Below, one piece after another: positions 10,397-32,000 of a stretch of 64,000 nt of DNA. Position 1 is the stretch's first letter; each line of letters starts with the position of its first letter. The notes under the pieces were generated by a model. It saw only the letters and a program-made list of their open reading frames with translations, did no database searches and was not told where the DNA came from. This DNA is from Hormiphora californensis. Its lineage: Eukaryota; Ctenophora; Tentaculata; Cydippida; Pleurobrachiidae. The translations under genes were made by a program, and so were the position numbers. The stretch spans positions 9,329,969 through 9,393,968 of the forward strand of contig CM035351.1 in assembly GCA_020137815.1 (NCBI GenBank), read 5' to 3'.

Positions 10397-11743
10397 CCAG
10401 CATCATGAAATGTTGACACTACCATGACTCACTAAGCCAGATAGGGGTTATATATCAAAGTTTTAAAACCTGGTTATACCTGATTAGCACTTTAAAACTA
10501 CTACCTCAACCTGTCAGACCATGACGTCGCCAGGTAGCAGTCAAGTTTTAAAATTTACAGGTTGTATCCAAGTTTTAAATTGTATCGCCCTGGTTACCGA
10601 TCAGATAGTGCAATCTGATTGGTTAAGTTTGATTTGTGTTGAATTATTTCACTACCTAAACCGTTGAATAATTATGTTTGACGTCTAATTCTATGCCAGA
10701 TCAGACAGAGGTTTAAAACCTAGGCTGACGTGACATAAGACAGGTTGAAGGTTTTATATAAATTTACAGTTTTCATGAGTTAGTAGTCAACTACTTTTGG
10801 TAATGAAATTACCTCTCTGTATTATTGCTCATATGCAATAATATAAAAGGGGTGACTTCGTAACCAACAACTACTTTGTTTAAGTTTGAATGTCCGATGA
10901 ATCCGATTCAGAATATGATTCAGATAATGAAAAAAGTAGAACAGACAATTGCAAATGTAATTTTATTTTTGAGTAGATTTCATATTTTTGCCTTTGATAT
11001 GATGCTTTTGAATGTTAGTTTAATAGTTGGTATCAAATCAAAATGGTTTCGTTTGCCGAGTGGTGAATTTTCCAGGCGCGGATTTCATAGGACTACGCTG
11101 GAAGCCTGTGGCGCGCTGCGCGTGTTTGGAACCGATAAACTAATTTTCATGAAAATTTCATTTCCAAACTTAAATTTTTCAAAGTCTGCGAGAGATTTTT
11201 TAAAGATTGAAAAGCGCTGCCTTATCCCTTTCTTGTAATCAGAAATCGAAGTTCGAACGTAGATCAGAGATGAGTAATGAAAGTATCAGATTGCTACTTG
11301 CACCTAGCAGAATTCTATCTTCCCATTAGTTCGTGCAAGAAATTTGTATAATTCTGGCGGTGATCCCTTTTTTGTTTCTGAGAACTGCCGTTGTATCTCA
11401 GTTTCCCGTTATAATTGTGCAGTTTATGCTCTTCATCATTGTATCGTGAACTAGTTTAACCACTAACAATGCCGTAAACCCGTCACAGCTGGCCTTGGCA
11501 TAATAGTGTCAATTCTCTGAGAATAAATCATCAATCACCATTGACACTATTATGCCAAGGCCTCCCCTCCAAAGCTGCCGTGTTTTCATTGTACCATACA
11601 CACACATAAAATACAAGCAGTTTCATTTTGAGAAAAATGATAAAAGTTTTTACATGCAAATGCCAAGGCTTCAATACATCAAATATCAATATTTCAGTCC
11701 CACATATTCAGATTTCAGTAGCCCTCAGTGAGATCTGCTTCGT
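10397..11743. other. Intergenic, no gene recognised
   Basis: This is AT-rich sequence between the convergent CPTP and CAP genes. It has an open frame of 120 codons at 10876-11238 with no recognisable domain, low hydrophilic structure and no splice context, so I do not call it a gene. The stretch contains one perfect hairpin (11491-11562), listed separately. The phrase GGGGTGACTTCGTAACCAA near 10855 recurs in slightly altered form near 20027. Confidence 0.6.
11491..11562. repeat. 22-bp perfect inverted repeat hairpin
   Basis: GGCCTTGGCATAATAGTGTC plus two bases (11491-11512) is perfectly complementary in reverse to 11541-11562, with a 28-base loop. It lies downstream of both convergent genes. 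It may be a small MITE or a structured RNA element; the sequence does not tell which. Confidence 0.9.
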
Positions 11744-12852
11744 CTACAGGAGCTCGGGAACGTTGTCTGCAAAGTCTCCCATCATATTCCCGGCAGGGTA
11801 ATACTGGCAGCAAGTGTAGATCCAGCCGCTAGCATTCTCAGAGGCATCAGTGACTGAACATCCCAACTTCTGGGTGCTTTTCCATACCAGCTGAGAAAGA
11901 GGTCTTGTTAGTTCTCGGGGGTGTTTGGATCTATACAAGTGGATAAGGAACAACACACAGACACAACTAAAAGGAGGGTGGGGGACACAAGTAAATTCTG
12001 GCGGCGTCGACCCGACCTGGGTGCAATGCCAGAATCAAAACAGGGTCTAACCACTGACCGGACAAAAAAGGGGGGAATTGTGTTGCCTACCTGTGTGAAG
12101 TGTCCTACACTAGAGCTGTATCCAGGGTAGTTCCAGTTGTAGTTATCTATCTCATTGTACCAATCATCAACTGACTGATCTGGTACATCACTGGCGGGAG
12201 TTCCCCAGGACATTGCCAGATTCTCACCATACCTTGTGGGGGGGGTGTTAATTAATTATGTTAATTAATATCATTATGTGTTAGGTTGATTGATGACTGA
12301 TAAGAGCGGTTGTCATTGCCCCCTATCTGGGACCCACGAGGTGTTTGGTATGTCAATTGTTAGTATTCTGTGGCGTACTACAATCATGCCTAATTTCCAT
12401 ATTTACCCGGAGGAGCTGTGATAGAAAGCGTTCTCACTGGCGAGTTTGGAGCAGAAAGCAGCAGCAGAAGCCTGGATGGTGGTATCAATAGTCAGGGCAG
12501 GTGATCCGTGTAGTGCCCGGTATTCGTTGGTTCGTGCCAGAATCTCTTGCTCTGCGCTTCCCCTCTTGACAAGTGCCTCCTCTGCTGTGATACTCCTTTT
12601 ATCATTAGGCATTGCTCCTCCTTTCCATTCCGCATAGACAGTTTCAGTGCCCCGCTTCCCATATGCCCATTTGTCCGCCATTTTCATGGGAGTACTCACG
12701 GCACACCTAGGATGGGAGTCGGGAGTAAAAAAAGTAAATTAATAGAATAAATTAAAACAGAAGGTATCATTATATCGTTGTTTATCAATAAGGTTCAGTT
12801 TAGTTGTAACTTACCCAACAAGAACTACAACAATGAGAGTTGCTCGCAACAT
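11744..12852 (-). CDS. Secreted CAP-superfamily protein (SCP/TAPS, PR-1-like)
   Basis: Four exons on the minus strand, 12852-12815, 12706-12407, 12232-12091 and 11890-11744, join in frame to give about 208 residues without frameshift. The signal peptide is MLRATLIVVLVGCAVS. A short basic pro-region precedes the CAP domain: EILARTNEYRALHGSPALT, YGENLAMSW (CAP motif with the conserved Glu), VDDWYNEIDNYNW, GHFTQLVWKSTQKLGCSV (CAP1 signature with His) and WIYTCCQYYPAGNM (CAP2 signature). The His/Glu/Glu/His cavity residues expected of the fold are therefore present. The protein is secreted; CAP proteins act variously in sterol binding, protease-like signalling, venom or immunity, and nothing here selects among these. 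A TATA box lies about 80 bp upstream of the ATG. Confidence 0.92.
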
Positions 12853-12931
12853 TTCAAATTAGTGATTTGAGTTTAGAACACAGTCAAACAACAACAGTAT
12901 TTTGAATTAATTCTCCAGTTTAGATTTCGAG

Positions 12932-12939
12932 TTTTTATA
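12932..12939 (-). promoter_or_regulatory. TATA box (TATAAAAA) of the CAP-protein gene
   Basis: Read on the minus strand, TATAAAAA is located 80-87 bp upstream of the ATG at 12852, with a predicted start of transcription near 12909. Confidence 0.5.
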
Positions 12940-13087
12940 GTAAAACCACGGGTACTTCTTTAGACAACCTCCATTGTTTACAGCCTTCCCGAGAGGTGTC
13001 TGCAGTGCAGTAGTAGCCCCCGTCTATAGCCTTTTGAATAATGTGGTCTACTGTTGTTGTCGTGTTGGTGTGATACGGCTAACAATA

Positions 13088-14230
13088 GGAACTGACCGGC
13101 ACAAGTAAACAACCAATCAGAACTCGTTATTTAGGTCACGTGACTGGTTATCAGCCAATCAGGGACCAGTATTTCCTGATTCGGTCGGTTCCTGGCTAAC
13201 AATATGGAGAATATGAACAATGGCCGTCAGCTGTTATACTTAGAGTGATAAAAAATATCGAAAGGTCTGCCTTACAACATGAGATCTCCAACATCTCACC
13301 TGAGGGCTTCCCGCACATTGTTATTCTGGCTAGTTATCAGTAGACCGGGTAAGAGTTGTACTGCAGCAGCAGCTCAACATGGCAGTCTATATGATCACTA
13401 TCTCATTTTTAATCTTGCAGCACCACATGGAATCATATTGGATCTGGTATCTGTATTCTGTAGTAGACTCAACAAGTAATTACTCAAGCATCATGTTGGG
13501 TGGGACAATATTCTTGTTCACCTGCTAAATCCACCACATGGTCTATAGAGCTGTCAGAGCATTGACCTGACAACTATAGTGTTAGTCTAGCTCTCTGCGG
13601 TCTACCCTGACCCACACAAAGGGAAGAAATCCCGACACCAAGGTTCCCACAATGCAACGTCACATCAACCCATCAACCAAGATTCTCATAAAGGCCAGGG
13701 CTGTCGAGCAGAATGAGGCAAATTCTGGCCCAATTTATCAGGCTTTTACATAGCGCACGGTGACGGATACACACTACACAGCCCTGGTCACGCGTTCTCG
13801 CTGGAGAACCTTCAGCAGAGTAGAGTTTTGGCCATTCTGGAGTGCAAGTACTGGAGCTCTATTCTAGTAGAGTTTTCCTTCGAGCAACTTTGTGTGATCG
13901 CCTCCGTGACTACTCAATACTACTTTTAGTAACCTGATCTTGAAAACCTTTGAAGTAATCTCTCCTGTTCAGTAAATTTCCGCCCCTTTCCCGTATTATC
14001 CGACATCAAACACGATCGGATGGTATCACCCTTGCCCTGGTTTGCTCTCTTGTACACACCTACTGTCCAAGAAGCAAGGTAGCAGGCCTTACAAATATCG
14101 GCAGATATCTACTGTCCAGGAACCGACCGAATCAGGAAATACTGGTCCCTGATTGGCTGATAACCATTAACCAATCACGTGACCTAAATAACGAGTTCTG
14201 ATTGGCTGTTTACTTGTTTCGGTCGGTTCC
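13088..14230. mobile_element. 1.1-kb sequence bounded by 108-115-bp inverted repeats
   Basis: The left arm 13088-13195 and right arm 14116-14230 are inverted copies with few differences, sharing blocks such as CAATCAGAACTCGTTATTTA and CGAATCAGGAAATACTGGTC in opposite orientation. The 920-bp interior has no recognisable transposase and no convincing gene. This is the form of a non-autonomous foldback or MITE-like element. Flanks 12940-13087 and 14280-14979 show no gene. Confidence 0.75.
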
Positions 14231-14232
14231 TG

Positions 14233-14278
14233 CTACTGTCTATACGAGTGACCGCCGGTCAGTCCGTATAGACAGTAG
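14233..14278. repeat. Short perfect hairpin next to the inverted-repeat element
   Basis: CTACTGTCTATACG (14233-14246) is inverted perfectly at 14265-14278, with an 18-base loop holding the smaller GACCGCCGGTC near-palindrome. It abuts the right arm of the 13.1-14.2 kb element. Confidence 0.7.
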
Positions 14279-14979
14279 ATCTAAAAAGGTGCAGTGAGTA
14301 ATTTAGATAAGAAAGTCACGAAGGTAAAAGCAACCTTACTTGCGATGTTATGATCTGTGGAAATGATAACTCCTTCCAGCTTTAATCCAGGTCAAAAAAG
14401 AGAACGCGGTAATTTTATTGTTACGAACAGTTTCGATGTAACAACAACTTTTCAACATCCCACACGTCGAAGTTTGTGATTTTTTTCACTTTTTGACTTG
14501 CACACCATACGTTAACATGTGATAGGTGCACAATAAACGAGCGCACGAGGGGGTGACAATTTCAAAAAATCCAGACTTTACACTTCTCGTAGGTACCTAG
14601 GGTTCAGCCACGGAAAAATGTGCAAGTTTTTGTACATGTCGCCAATTCCAAAGGGAAACGATTCAAATAGTAACATTTATTACTGATTACACTCTTGGGT
14701 AACCAGTTGAGCACTCACGGTGGGAGGCGTCTTAGTACGTGTATACGCCAATTTCCTAAAATTTTTCAGTCAGTCATTGATTTGTCATGGACTCGTAGCT
14801 TTATTTACTCTGCAACATTATTTTGGATTATCAAACCGTCTCACGTATCAGCGAAATATTAGAAGTTGTGAGATCACCTTACACCTGACTAACCCTTGAA
14901 GGGATTTTGGGTACAAAATACCAATATTATTGTTCATATATTGACACATCTAACTCCCTCAAACTATTTACTATTTAGC

Positions 14980-24343
<9,364 letters not shown>

Positions 24344-24580
24344 TACTCAATACTTCAGTGAGCTTTACCTCATTGCTTGGCTTGTATTGCCACCGATATG
24401 TCAAAAACGCACGGATACGGGTCCAGTTAGAGATTTTGCGACCGAAGTTAGTTACAATGAGGCAGGCCCCTGCTGACACTGCTGACACTGCCGCGCGCGC
24501 CACTCTAGATGCAAATCACATCGAAAACCCTGCTAGTCAACGAAGATATTTCGCGCGCACATGGACTCTCCCAGCTTGCG

Positions 24581-24639
24581 CCAGTTGCAGATTGGAGGCT
24601 GGCGCCAGAAACTGGCGCCAGCCTCCAATCTGCAACTGG
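24581..24639. repeat. Perfect 28-bp inverted repeat with a 3-base loop
   Basis: CCAGTTGCAGATTGGAGGCT plus GGCGCCAG (24581-24608) is perfectly mirrored at 24612-24639 with only AAA between. It lies about 110 bp upstream of the ENOSF1 start codon, probably in the promoter or leader. Confidence 0.95.
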
Positions 24640-24747
24640 AGCGTACTCCATAAATTCACTACTCTAGCTGCTACCAGTTATCCCTCCAGTCCCCTTCTTA
24701 TCTCTCTTTTTCTCCAAGCTCCCCTTCCCATTAGCAGGTCCCCCAAT

Positions 24748-26865
24748 ATGGACAGCAGTGAGGTGATAACTGGGTATGAGGTTGAGGATATCCGTTTTCC
24801 TACCTCCTCCACTATGGATGGTTCGGATAGCATCCACACAGACCCTGACTACTCCCTGGCCTACCTGACCCTCACCACAGATGCGGGGTCCAGGGGGTAC
24901 GGCATGACATTCACCCTGGGAGCTGGTACTGATTTGGTGGTGGCCACTATCAAGCAGTTCCAGGACAAGGTGGTGGGGAAGAGTGTTGGGGAGATATTTG
25001 GTGGGTATAGGGCCTTCTACAGGTCCATAACCCAGGCATCCCAAATGAGATGGCTGGGTCCTGAGAAGGGGATTGTTCATTTGGCAGCAGCAGCCTTGTT
25101 TAATGGAATCTGGGATTTGGCTGCCAGACTTGCTGGAAAACCTCTCTGGCAGTTGGTGAGTTTCGTAAAACAGTTCTACACAGTGTGCAGACAGTTGCCA
25201 ACTGTGATGCTGTATGTGTGTACAAATCTGCAGGAGCTACAGTGTGCTATGTTAGTCTGCAGGAGAGAGGGAGAGCCGTGCAGTGTTAGTCTAGTTTTGT
25301 CGGACTTGTTTGTTTACACATGGATCACATATGAGTGCGAAATGTTTCATGTAATGTACTGTGTACAGTGTGTGTAACATGCCGACTTGTTCTAACTATC
25401 TCGTACGTGGTCTCTGGTTTTTAAACAAACAGAAAATTCGGAGAGAATAACACCGAGAAGTTCTCTAAGTTTTGCTTGACGATGAACATGATGGGAGTGT
25501 GTTCATGCATGACCATTGACCAGTGTTATAACACATTCCCCCTCCCCTCTCCTGACTCCTCCCCGCTCCAACCAGTGTTATAAATCCCCCCTCTCAGGTG
25601 GTAGATACAGACCCGGCTAAGTTGGTATCTATGGTAGATTGGAGCTATCTGGGAGATGTAGTCACTGAAGAGGAGGCTGTCCAAATGCTGACTGTAGGAG
25701 AGGAAGAGAAACAGCGCCGAATTAGGTATGGTGAGATGTCAATTTGTTCAATAAAGCAGTATTGTAATATTGATATTCAATATTTCAATTAACTTGTCAC
25801 TTTGTTTTAAAGCAGTGCCCTCTCTTTAGGAAACTAAAAGATGAAGGGTACCCTGCTTACATCACCTCTGTAGGGTGGCTGGGCTATCCAGATGATAAGG
25901 TTAGGGCTCTAACTGAGGAGAAGCTGAGTGAAGGGTGGACTGCTTTTAAAATGAAGGTACAAGTTTTAACTTTATCTTCCCAGCCCACTCGATGGTGGTG
26001 GTATTTTCTTCGTTGGTGGTGGTGACATTTGTCAGCGTGCCAAAGATAATGAGCAATTCAGAATTCTAATCTTTGACATATTCTGAATTGTGAATTGATG
26101 TACATATCAGCTTTCATATTTTCTCGAACTTGTCTCAATTTTAACAAGCCAAATCATTTCTTTTGTCTCTCAGCAAGTACAATGACTCCAACTCCCCCTC
26201 CCTTAGGTTGGGGTAAACAGAGAGAGTGATGAGAGAAGGGCAGGACTGATGAGATCCCTGATCGGTCCTGATAACACTCTAATGATGGATGCTAATCAAA
26301 TATGGGATGTACCAACTACCATATCCCGTATGGTACCAGGTCTCACTAAATACAACCCTCTATGGATAGAGGAACCCACCAGTCCCTGACGACATACTGG
26401 GCCACAAGGCTATATCTGCCGCTTTAGAGCCACATGGCGTGGGTGTAGCAACAGGTGAAATGTGTCAAAACAGGGTTATGTTCAAACAGTTCCTGCAGAG
26501 TGGTGCTATGCAGTTTTGTCAGATTGATAGTTGCAGAGTTGCTGGGGTAACTGAACTCCTGGCCATAATGGTCCTAGCTAGGAGGTTCAATGTCCCTGTT
26601 GTACCCCACGCGGGAGGGGTGGGGCTATGTGAACTGGTCAGGACACTACTCCATGATCGACTACATCATGATATCTGGGGAGATGGAGGGGAGGTGGTGT
26701 GAGTTTGCAGATCATCTACACGAGCATTTTACAGACCCCGCGGTAACTAAAGCAGGCCGATATCTCCTTCCCTCCCTCCCTGGATTTTCCACCCGTCTGA
26801 AGGAAGAATCTGCACGGTATTACAGCTACCCCGCCGGAACATGCTGGTCCAGTGATAAGGTGTAA
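24748..26865 (+). CDS. ENOSF1: Mitochondrial enolase superfamily member 1 / L-fuconate dehydratase
   Basis: Four exons: 24748-25155, 25598-25725, 25830-25956 and 26207-26865. The start was chosen because the sequence then aligns with the family N-terminus ([17 protein letters not shown]), although the frame stays open upstream. Enolase-superfamily features are present: the catalytic Lys pair in [11 protein letters not shown], split by intron 3; metal ligands in [21 protein letters not shown] and [10 protein letters not shown]; and the catalytic His in [15 protein letters not shown]. Members of this branch dehydrate L-fuconate to 2-keto-3-deoxy-L-fuconate. Two single-base frameshifts interrupt the last exon, near 26385 (EEPTSP to DDILGH) and near 26640 (GLCELV to HYSMIDY). 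Homology continues on both sides, so sequence error is more likely than loss. Corrected length is about 430-440 residues, as expected. Confidence 0.92.
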
Positions 26866-27409
26866 TGTGATACGTTTCATATTGAGAGAGGGAGAGGAAT
26901 TTTGTTATTATCTCGTATGTGTGCTTGTTACTGTGATTAAGTTATGTTTCTGGGAGACAAGTGTATTGGCCGTCTCCCCTAACTAGCCTGTCGGTCGAGT
27001 AGGGCTGTCAGCTGAACGGATAACCACTCCACAACCAGAAATTTCTCCTGCTTATCTCAACTAAAGAAGTGGGACAAATTGAATGGTTGGAGGGCGCGAG
27101 GTCTCTGCAATGTTGAAATCTCCCAAAGAATGTAATTCAGCACTGTGGTAAAGCCGCGCACGCGCATTCCTGTTTCTAAGTGCCGGGAAAAGGCACAGAC
27201 CGCGGCAGCTGGTGGGTGCAATATTGTACAGCTGCTGCACTGGTAGCTGTCAATATTGTCTGCAATAATGAACACTCCACTAGAGAAATACATGTAAAAA
27301 CTTAACTTTTGGATGGGTTAAAACAAATCAGAAAGTCGTACAAACATGGAATTTAAACAGTAAAGCTACACACAATAAAACTAAAGTCTCTGGGTGGTGA
27401 CTGCCACTG
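26866..27409. other. Spacer between convergent genes, nothing recognised
   Basis: Probable 3' UTRs of ENOSF1 (+) and the coiled-coil gene (-). No repeat or RNA gene was seen. Confidence 0.5.
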
Positions 27410-28550
27410 TCACCGGTAAACTCCAACTATTCCCCTTGCTACGTCCCTTGCTATTTCACACAGTACAGCTCCGTCCTGGTATGGATCCCTCTCCATTCCC
27501 TCTATCAGATCAACCAGGTTCTCAGGGTCCAATAACCGGGGTCCCAACAGGGTAATGGCGCTCTCCTTCTCTGCTAGGTAGCGTAGCTGCTCTATAATGT
27601 ACCCTGGTGGGGGATAGGTGGCGTTACGTTCCAAACAACTGGGGGATACTATCTGGCTCCAGACTGTGAATGTTAGAGGTCAGTAGAGTCCAGCTCTGTG
27701 TGTGATAGGAGAGATACTCAGCTCCCAAACTAGTGCTCTACAACCTCCAATTTCTTACCTAGTTGGAAGGCAGTGATACTATGGCTCTCAGAAAGGTCCT
27801 CTAACAGCTTCAATCTGTGAGAAGGGACACTGGAGGCATGGAGCTTATGTAGCAGGTTTATCAAATCACGCTCTGGTAATCCCTCTGGGGAAGGATTTGT
27901 TATTCATATTGGTAGGTGGGATAGGCTGTATGGCGGCGCCATACCCCATTTGACAGTGTGCTCAGATGGGTCGCGGCGCCAGACAGGGGATAGGAAGGTT
28001 AGGGAGATCTATCTGGTGGTGCTTTACTACCCATTTTTAATGAGGGAGATACTTAAATTTACAGAAACAGAATGTGAAACTCCCAGTCATTACGTTCTCC
28101 AACCCACCTAGACACTGTTGCAGAACTGGGGGTCCTACCGTCCTTATCTGCTGATTATTAGTTGCTAGCTGCTTCACACTGCCAGCCAGATCCGTTATAA
28201 GGTCTCGTTCATCCCTCAGCCGCTCTTCTAATTCTACCTGGGCCGACAAAGCTAGTGAGCTGTGAGACGGGGTTATTTGCACTTTCTGATTGTTCTATAA
28301 TAATCTGTCTGGCTATCTGTCGGCCAGTCCTTCAACAATGCGATAACAATATTAGAATCATATTGTGGAAGCCAAAGACAGGCAGCCGGTACTAATAGAA
28401 AAGGGTAACCAGGCCTGGTCCAGGCTATATACCGGTCATGACATTTCTCAATCTTATCAAGAAGACCCTGAAAAGTCAGTACTACCACAACTCACGCTCT
28501 ATTCTGGTGTTTGTGTCTTCTACCACAGAGTCACACTTATTATACTCCAT
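27410..28550 (-). CDS. Unrecognised coiled-coil protein
   Basis: Five exons are proposed on the minus strand: 28550-28496, 28467-28433, 28329-28108, 27884-27759 and 27638-27410. They give about 150-155 residues once frames are joined. Recognisable pieces are MEYNKCDSVVEDTNTRIE, GLLDKIEKCHDR, RQIARQIIIEQSESANNPVS, a charged heptad-like segment VELEERLRDERDLITDLAG, then GLPERDLINLLHKLHASSV and a C-terminal ATYPPPGYIIEQLRYLAEKE. The first two exons are separated by only 28 bases with GT-AG ends and do not join in frame. A frame change is also needed near 28250. I do not recognise the family: it looks like a small helical adaptor or tethering subunit. It is followed, on the same strand and upstream, by TSG101. 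Confidence 0.5.
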
Positions 28551-29020
28551 TGACATGACGCTAGAAATAAAGGGCGGGAATTAAAGGAATATATAATATA
28601 ATATCATTGAGTAAGGTTTTACTTACTTAACAATGAATATAGGGTTGGGGATTAATGTGAAACAGGGTGACAGTACTGGTAACTGGCAGTAATAATTCAG
28701 GGATTTTAGTAAACGATTTGATATAATCAATTGGGGGCGGGAGTTGTATACCATTTATAACGTCACACCTCATCATAGGACCAAATTGTAACCAAAGAAA
28801 AAATAAATCAAAATTGCTTCAAAAAAGTACATCTCTTCACTTAGAGACAGTAACATTGGGGGTAATTTATAGTTATCTACAGAATGTGATTCTTCTCTCC
28901 TAGATCACACATGTGAGTATCTTAGGGGGAGATAGGTACTAAACAATCTCTCTCTCTGTCTCCAAGCTGAAACACACAGACACACACAGACAGACAGACA
29001 CATTTTGTCCCCTGATCACT
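28551..29020. other. Spacer between the coiled-coil gene and TSG101
   Basis: No gene is seen. It contains short CA-rich tracts (28971-29000) and probably the TSG101 3' UTR. Confidence 0.45.
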
Positions 29021-32000
29021 TCACTTCACACTTGTTGATGGTCTCCTTTACTTTGTTAATCAGTGCCCTCACCATAAACTTCTTTCGAGCAAGCGATCGA
29101 ACGTGCTGAGAAAAGGAAGTAGTAAATTTAATCTTCCTGAAACCATGTCTTGTAAAACTAGTGCATAACTTTAAGTATTGGATTCATTCTCACCTTCAAA
29201 AAGACTTGAATCTCGATAACTCCGTTTCTGAGGGCCTCAGCCAGGTAGTAGATACCATCATCCAGTGCGCTCTCCTCCGCACAAAGGTGCAGATACCTGT
29301 TATAGGGAATGTGTGTGAATCTCCATAATAGGGCATGTGTATTTCCGTATTAGGACATGTGTATTTCCTAATTAGGTGTACAACTCAGCAGGGGAGCTGG
29401 GAGAGAGATAACAGTGATAATGATCCATGTTGTTTTACTCATGGCTGAAAGACTCACTGTTTGAAAAGTGTAGTTTTAGGTTCGATTTGTTGGTCTACTT
29501 GATCCTCTTCGCTGGCCCTTTCGTGCTGGGACAGGAACTCTCTCAACTCCCCATCCTTGGATTTGAATAACTCGATCGTATCTCGGATCTTCATCTGTGT
29601 GGCGAGGGAGATGCAAAATTATGATAAATATGTTCCCACCCTACTTAGAAGATACAACTTGCAAAAAGTGATTAATATGGTCCAATGAAAAGGGAGAGAA
29701 ATAATCAGAGACTGTTCCATGTGTTTCAACCTTTTCTGTCTCGATATTTGCTAGAATCTCTGAGATTTGTTCCTTTCCAGCCAGTAACTCCTGCTCCTGC
29801 TGTCGAACAGCTGTCACTTCTGCCTGAAGGGTACATAGTTTAGTTTCCAAGTAGGAGGGATAATAATATATTGATATCCATTGCTCACACCTTAGTCGTT
29901 AGCCTAGAACATATAATATTACATGTAACATTCTCTCACATGTCTAATTTTCCAATTTCCTGATATCCCCCTCACTAGTGTGTTTGGCAAATCTTACTAA
30001 TTTGTCCCGGCTTACTACCTAACAGATCTCTCTCTATGGGAACAGGAAGCAAGTGGCACTGTGTGAATATATGCGTGTAGTTATGGTCGTGAGTGGGCGG
30101 CCCCACCCGGTAGTACATCAGCTATCGTTAACAAAACATCTCCATCCCATTACCTCGTATCTGCTGATGAATATTTGGTATCGCTGTTTCAGGTCGTGTT
30201 CAATCTTGCTGACCATGCTACTCTTGATAACCTCCTGTGTATCCTCCCTCTGTAAAGTACCACCACCCTGCTGCTGTTGCTGCTGCTGGTTCGCATACCC
30301 CGCCCTGGAGGAGAGAGGAGGGGGTTTTGTGGGGCGGGGGCAGGGGGTGCGAGGGGATGGGTGTTTTGTGGGACGGGGGGGATATTAGAGTTTTGTGCGT
30401 GGAATACTGAACAGTGAACAGGGACATGACTTGTGAGCAGTGTGGGAGAGTTGCATTGGGTGCTATGAAAAGCATAATTAATTTGTTTAGGGCCTCCGAC
30501 CTGTGATTTAAGATCTTTAATTACATCTCGAATATTATATGCAGTGAGATCCGGAATATATGTAAACTGGCCCATTGTTGTAGCAGAGAGAGATTCTCGG
30601 GTTTCTCTGTTTCAGTGGCAACAGGGTAAATTTTACTTCCTTATAAGGATAGTGTACACGTCATCACATAAAACTAGAGTGAGAGAGAAAGTGAGTGGAA
30701 TAGTGTTCTGCTGCTTCCACTCTCTTGATATATACCCTCCTGTGTGATATTATTATCCCTGCTCAGTCGACCATGATGTTGTATTTCCCTGCTCATCCTG
30801 TACTGATGGTGCTGCTATTGGCGTGCATTAGCAGACCATAAAGAGCTCTGACTCGCACATATTCTCCCGTTCGTGTTGACTCCCAATTATGTAGCTAACT
30901 TCCTTCCATCGCCCCCATCCTCTCACAAACCTCTCACAGCCCTCTCCTCTCACAGCTTGGCCACGTGAGAGAGAGAGAGAGAAGGTTCTACTAACAGCAG
31001 GTAGGGTGCAGTAGGGCAATACACAGTGTGTAATACACACTCTCTCAGTTTTCAACCTCTCTCCTTCCGCGTCCACTCTGCCAGCCTACTACTTTTCTCC
31101 ATCCAGTACCTCCCCCGCGTGTGAACTTTATAAAGATGCCGGTTCAGAGCATCTTCAGAGGATAGTTCACCTCTCTTTGATGTCCTTGTGTGTGACTAAT
31201 GAATTTGCAAGTTTACATTATAATTTTCTTCATTGCGGGCACATTACCACGTGCAGTAGTCAAGTTATGAAACTTTAAATGTAACCTCATTTTCTCCAGT
31301 TAACTTCAAATGTAATCTCATTCTCTCCTGTTATCTAGCTGTGACTAATGGGTGTAAGATGCGTCGAAACACCCGTGCCAACCTACTGATTCTGCTGCTA
31401 TGTCTGAGTGCCCTCTACCTTTATATCAACACACCCTCCCTTCCTACTGCTACTCCCCCGGGGGCAATCCACCACCCTCCCGCTAAACAGAGAGACACCA
31501 CGGAAGAGAGCGTGTTTGTGAATGATAAGTTGTTTAAGGACATTCTGGGGGATCTGGAGGCTGAAGAGGAGAGAACCGAGGCACCCCCAAAACCACCAGA
31601 ACAACAGGAAACTAGACTCCTAGTGGTGCAGAAGGAAGAGGAGAAAAAGAAATCAGAGGAGCAGGAGGGAACGGAGGGTTGGCCTTCATGGATGAACCTA
31701 AATCCTGATTTAGAAATTCACAAGGATATAGCGGTGGAAGGGATGCCGGATTATTTCGACCTCAAATCCGATCTGCTGCCCCAGTTTGAGAAGCACCACA
31801 ACGAGACTGGTGACATAATGAAGGAGCGACTAATGAACATCAAACAGCAATGTGAGAGGGCCAGTAGATACCTGAAACCCCGGAATGCGAACCGGTTCTT
31901 GTTCCACTTTGAGGAGCTGAATGTAGGGTGGTGTCCGGTGTTCAAGGCTGCTAGTACCAACTGGAAGCAGTTTTTCTGTAAGATATACCAGCCTGCAGTG

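Noticed and set aside
10876-11238. 120-codon plus-strand open frame
   Set aside because: No domain, unusual composition and AT-rich intergenic surroundings; it looks like a chance frame.
30503-30575. Minus-strand exon-like frame MGQFTYIPDLTAYNIRDVIK ending at a CAG/GTCGG donor, inside the TSG101 intron
   Set aside because: It does not join in phase to the next TSG101 exon, matches no family I know and has no independent promoter or partner exon.
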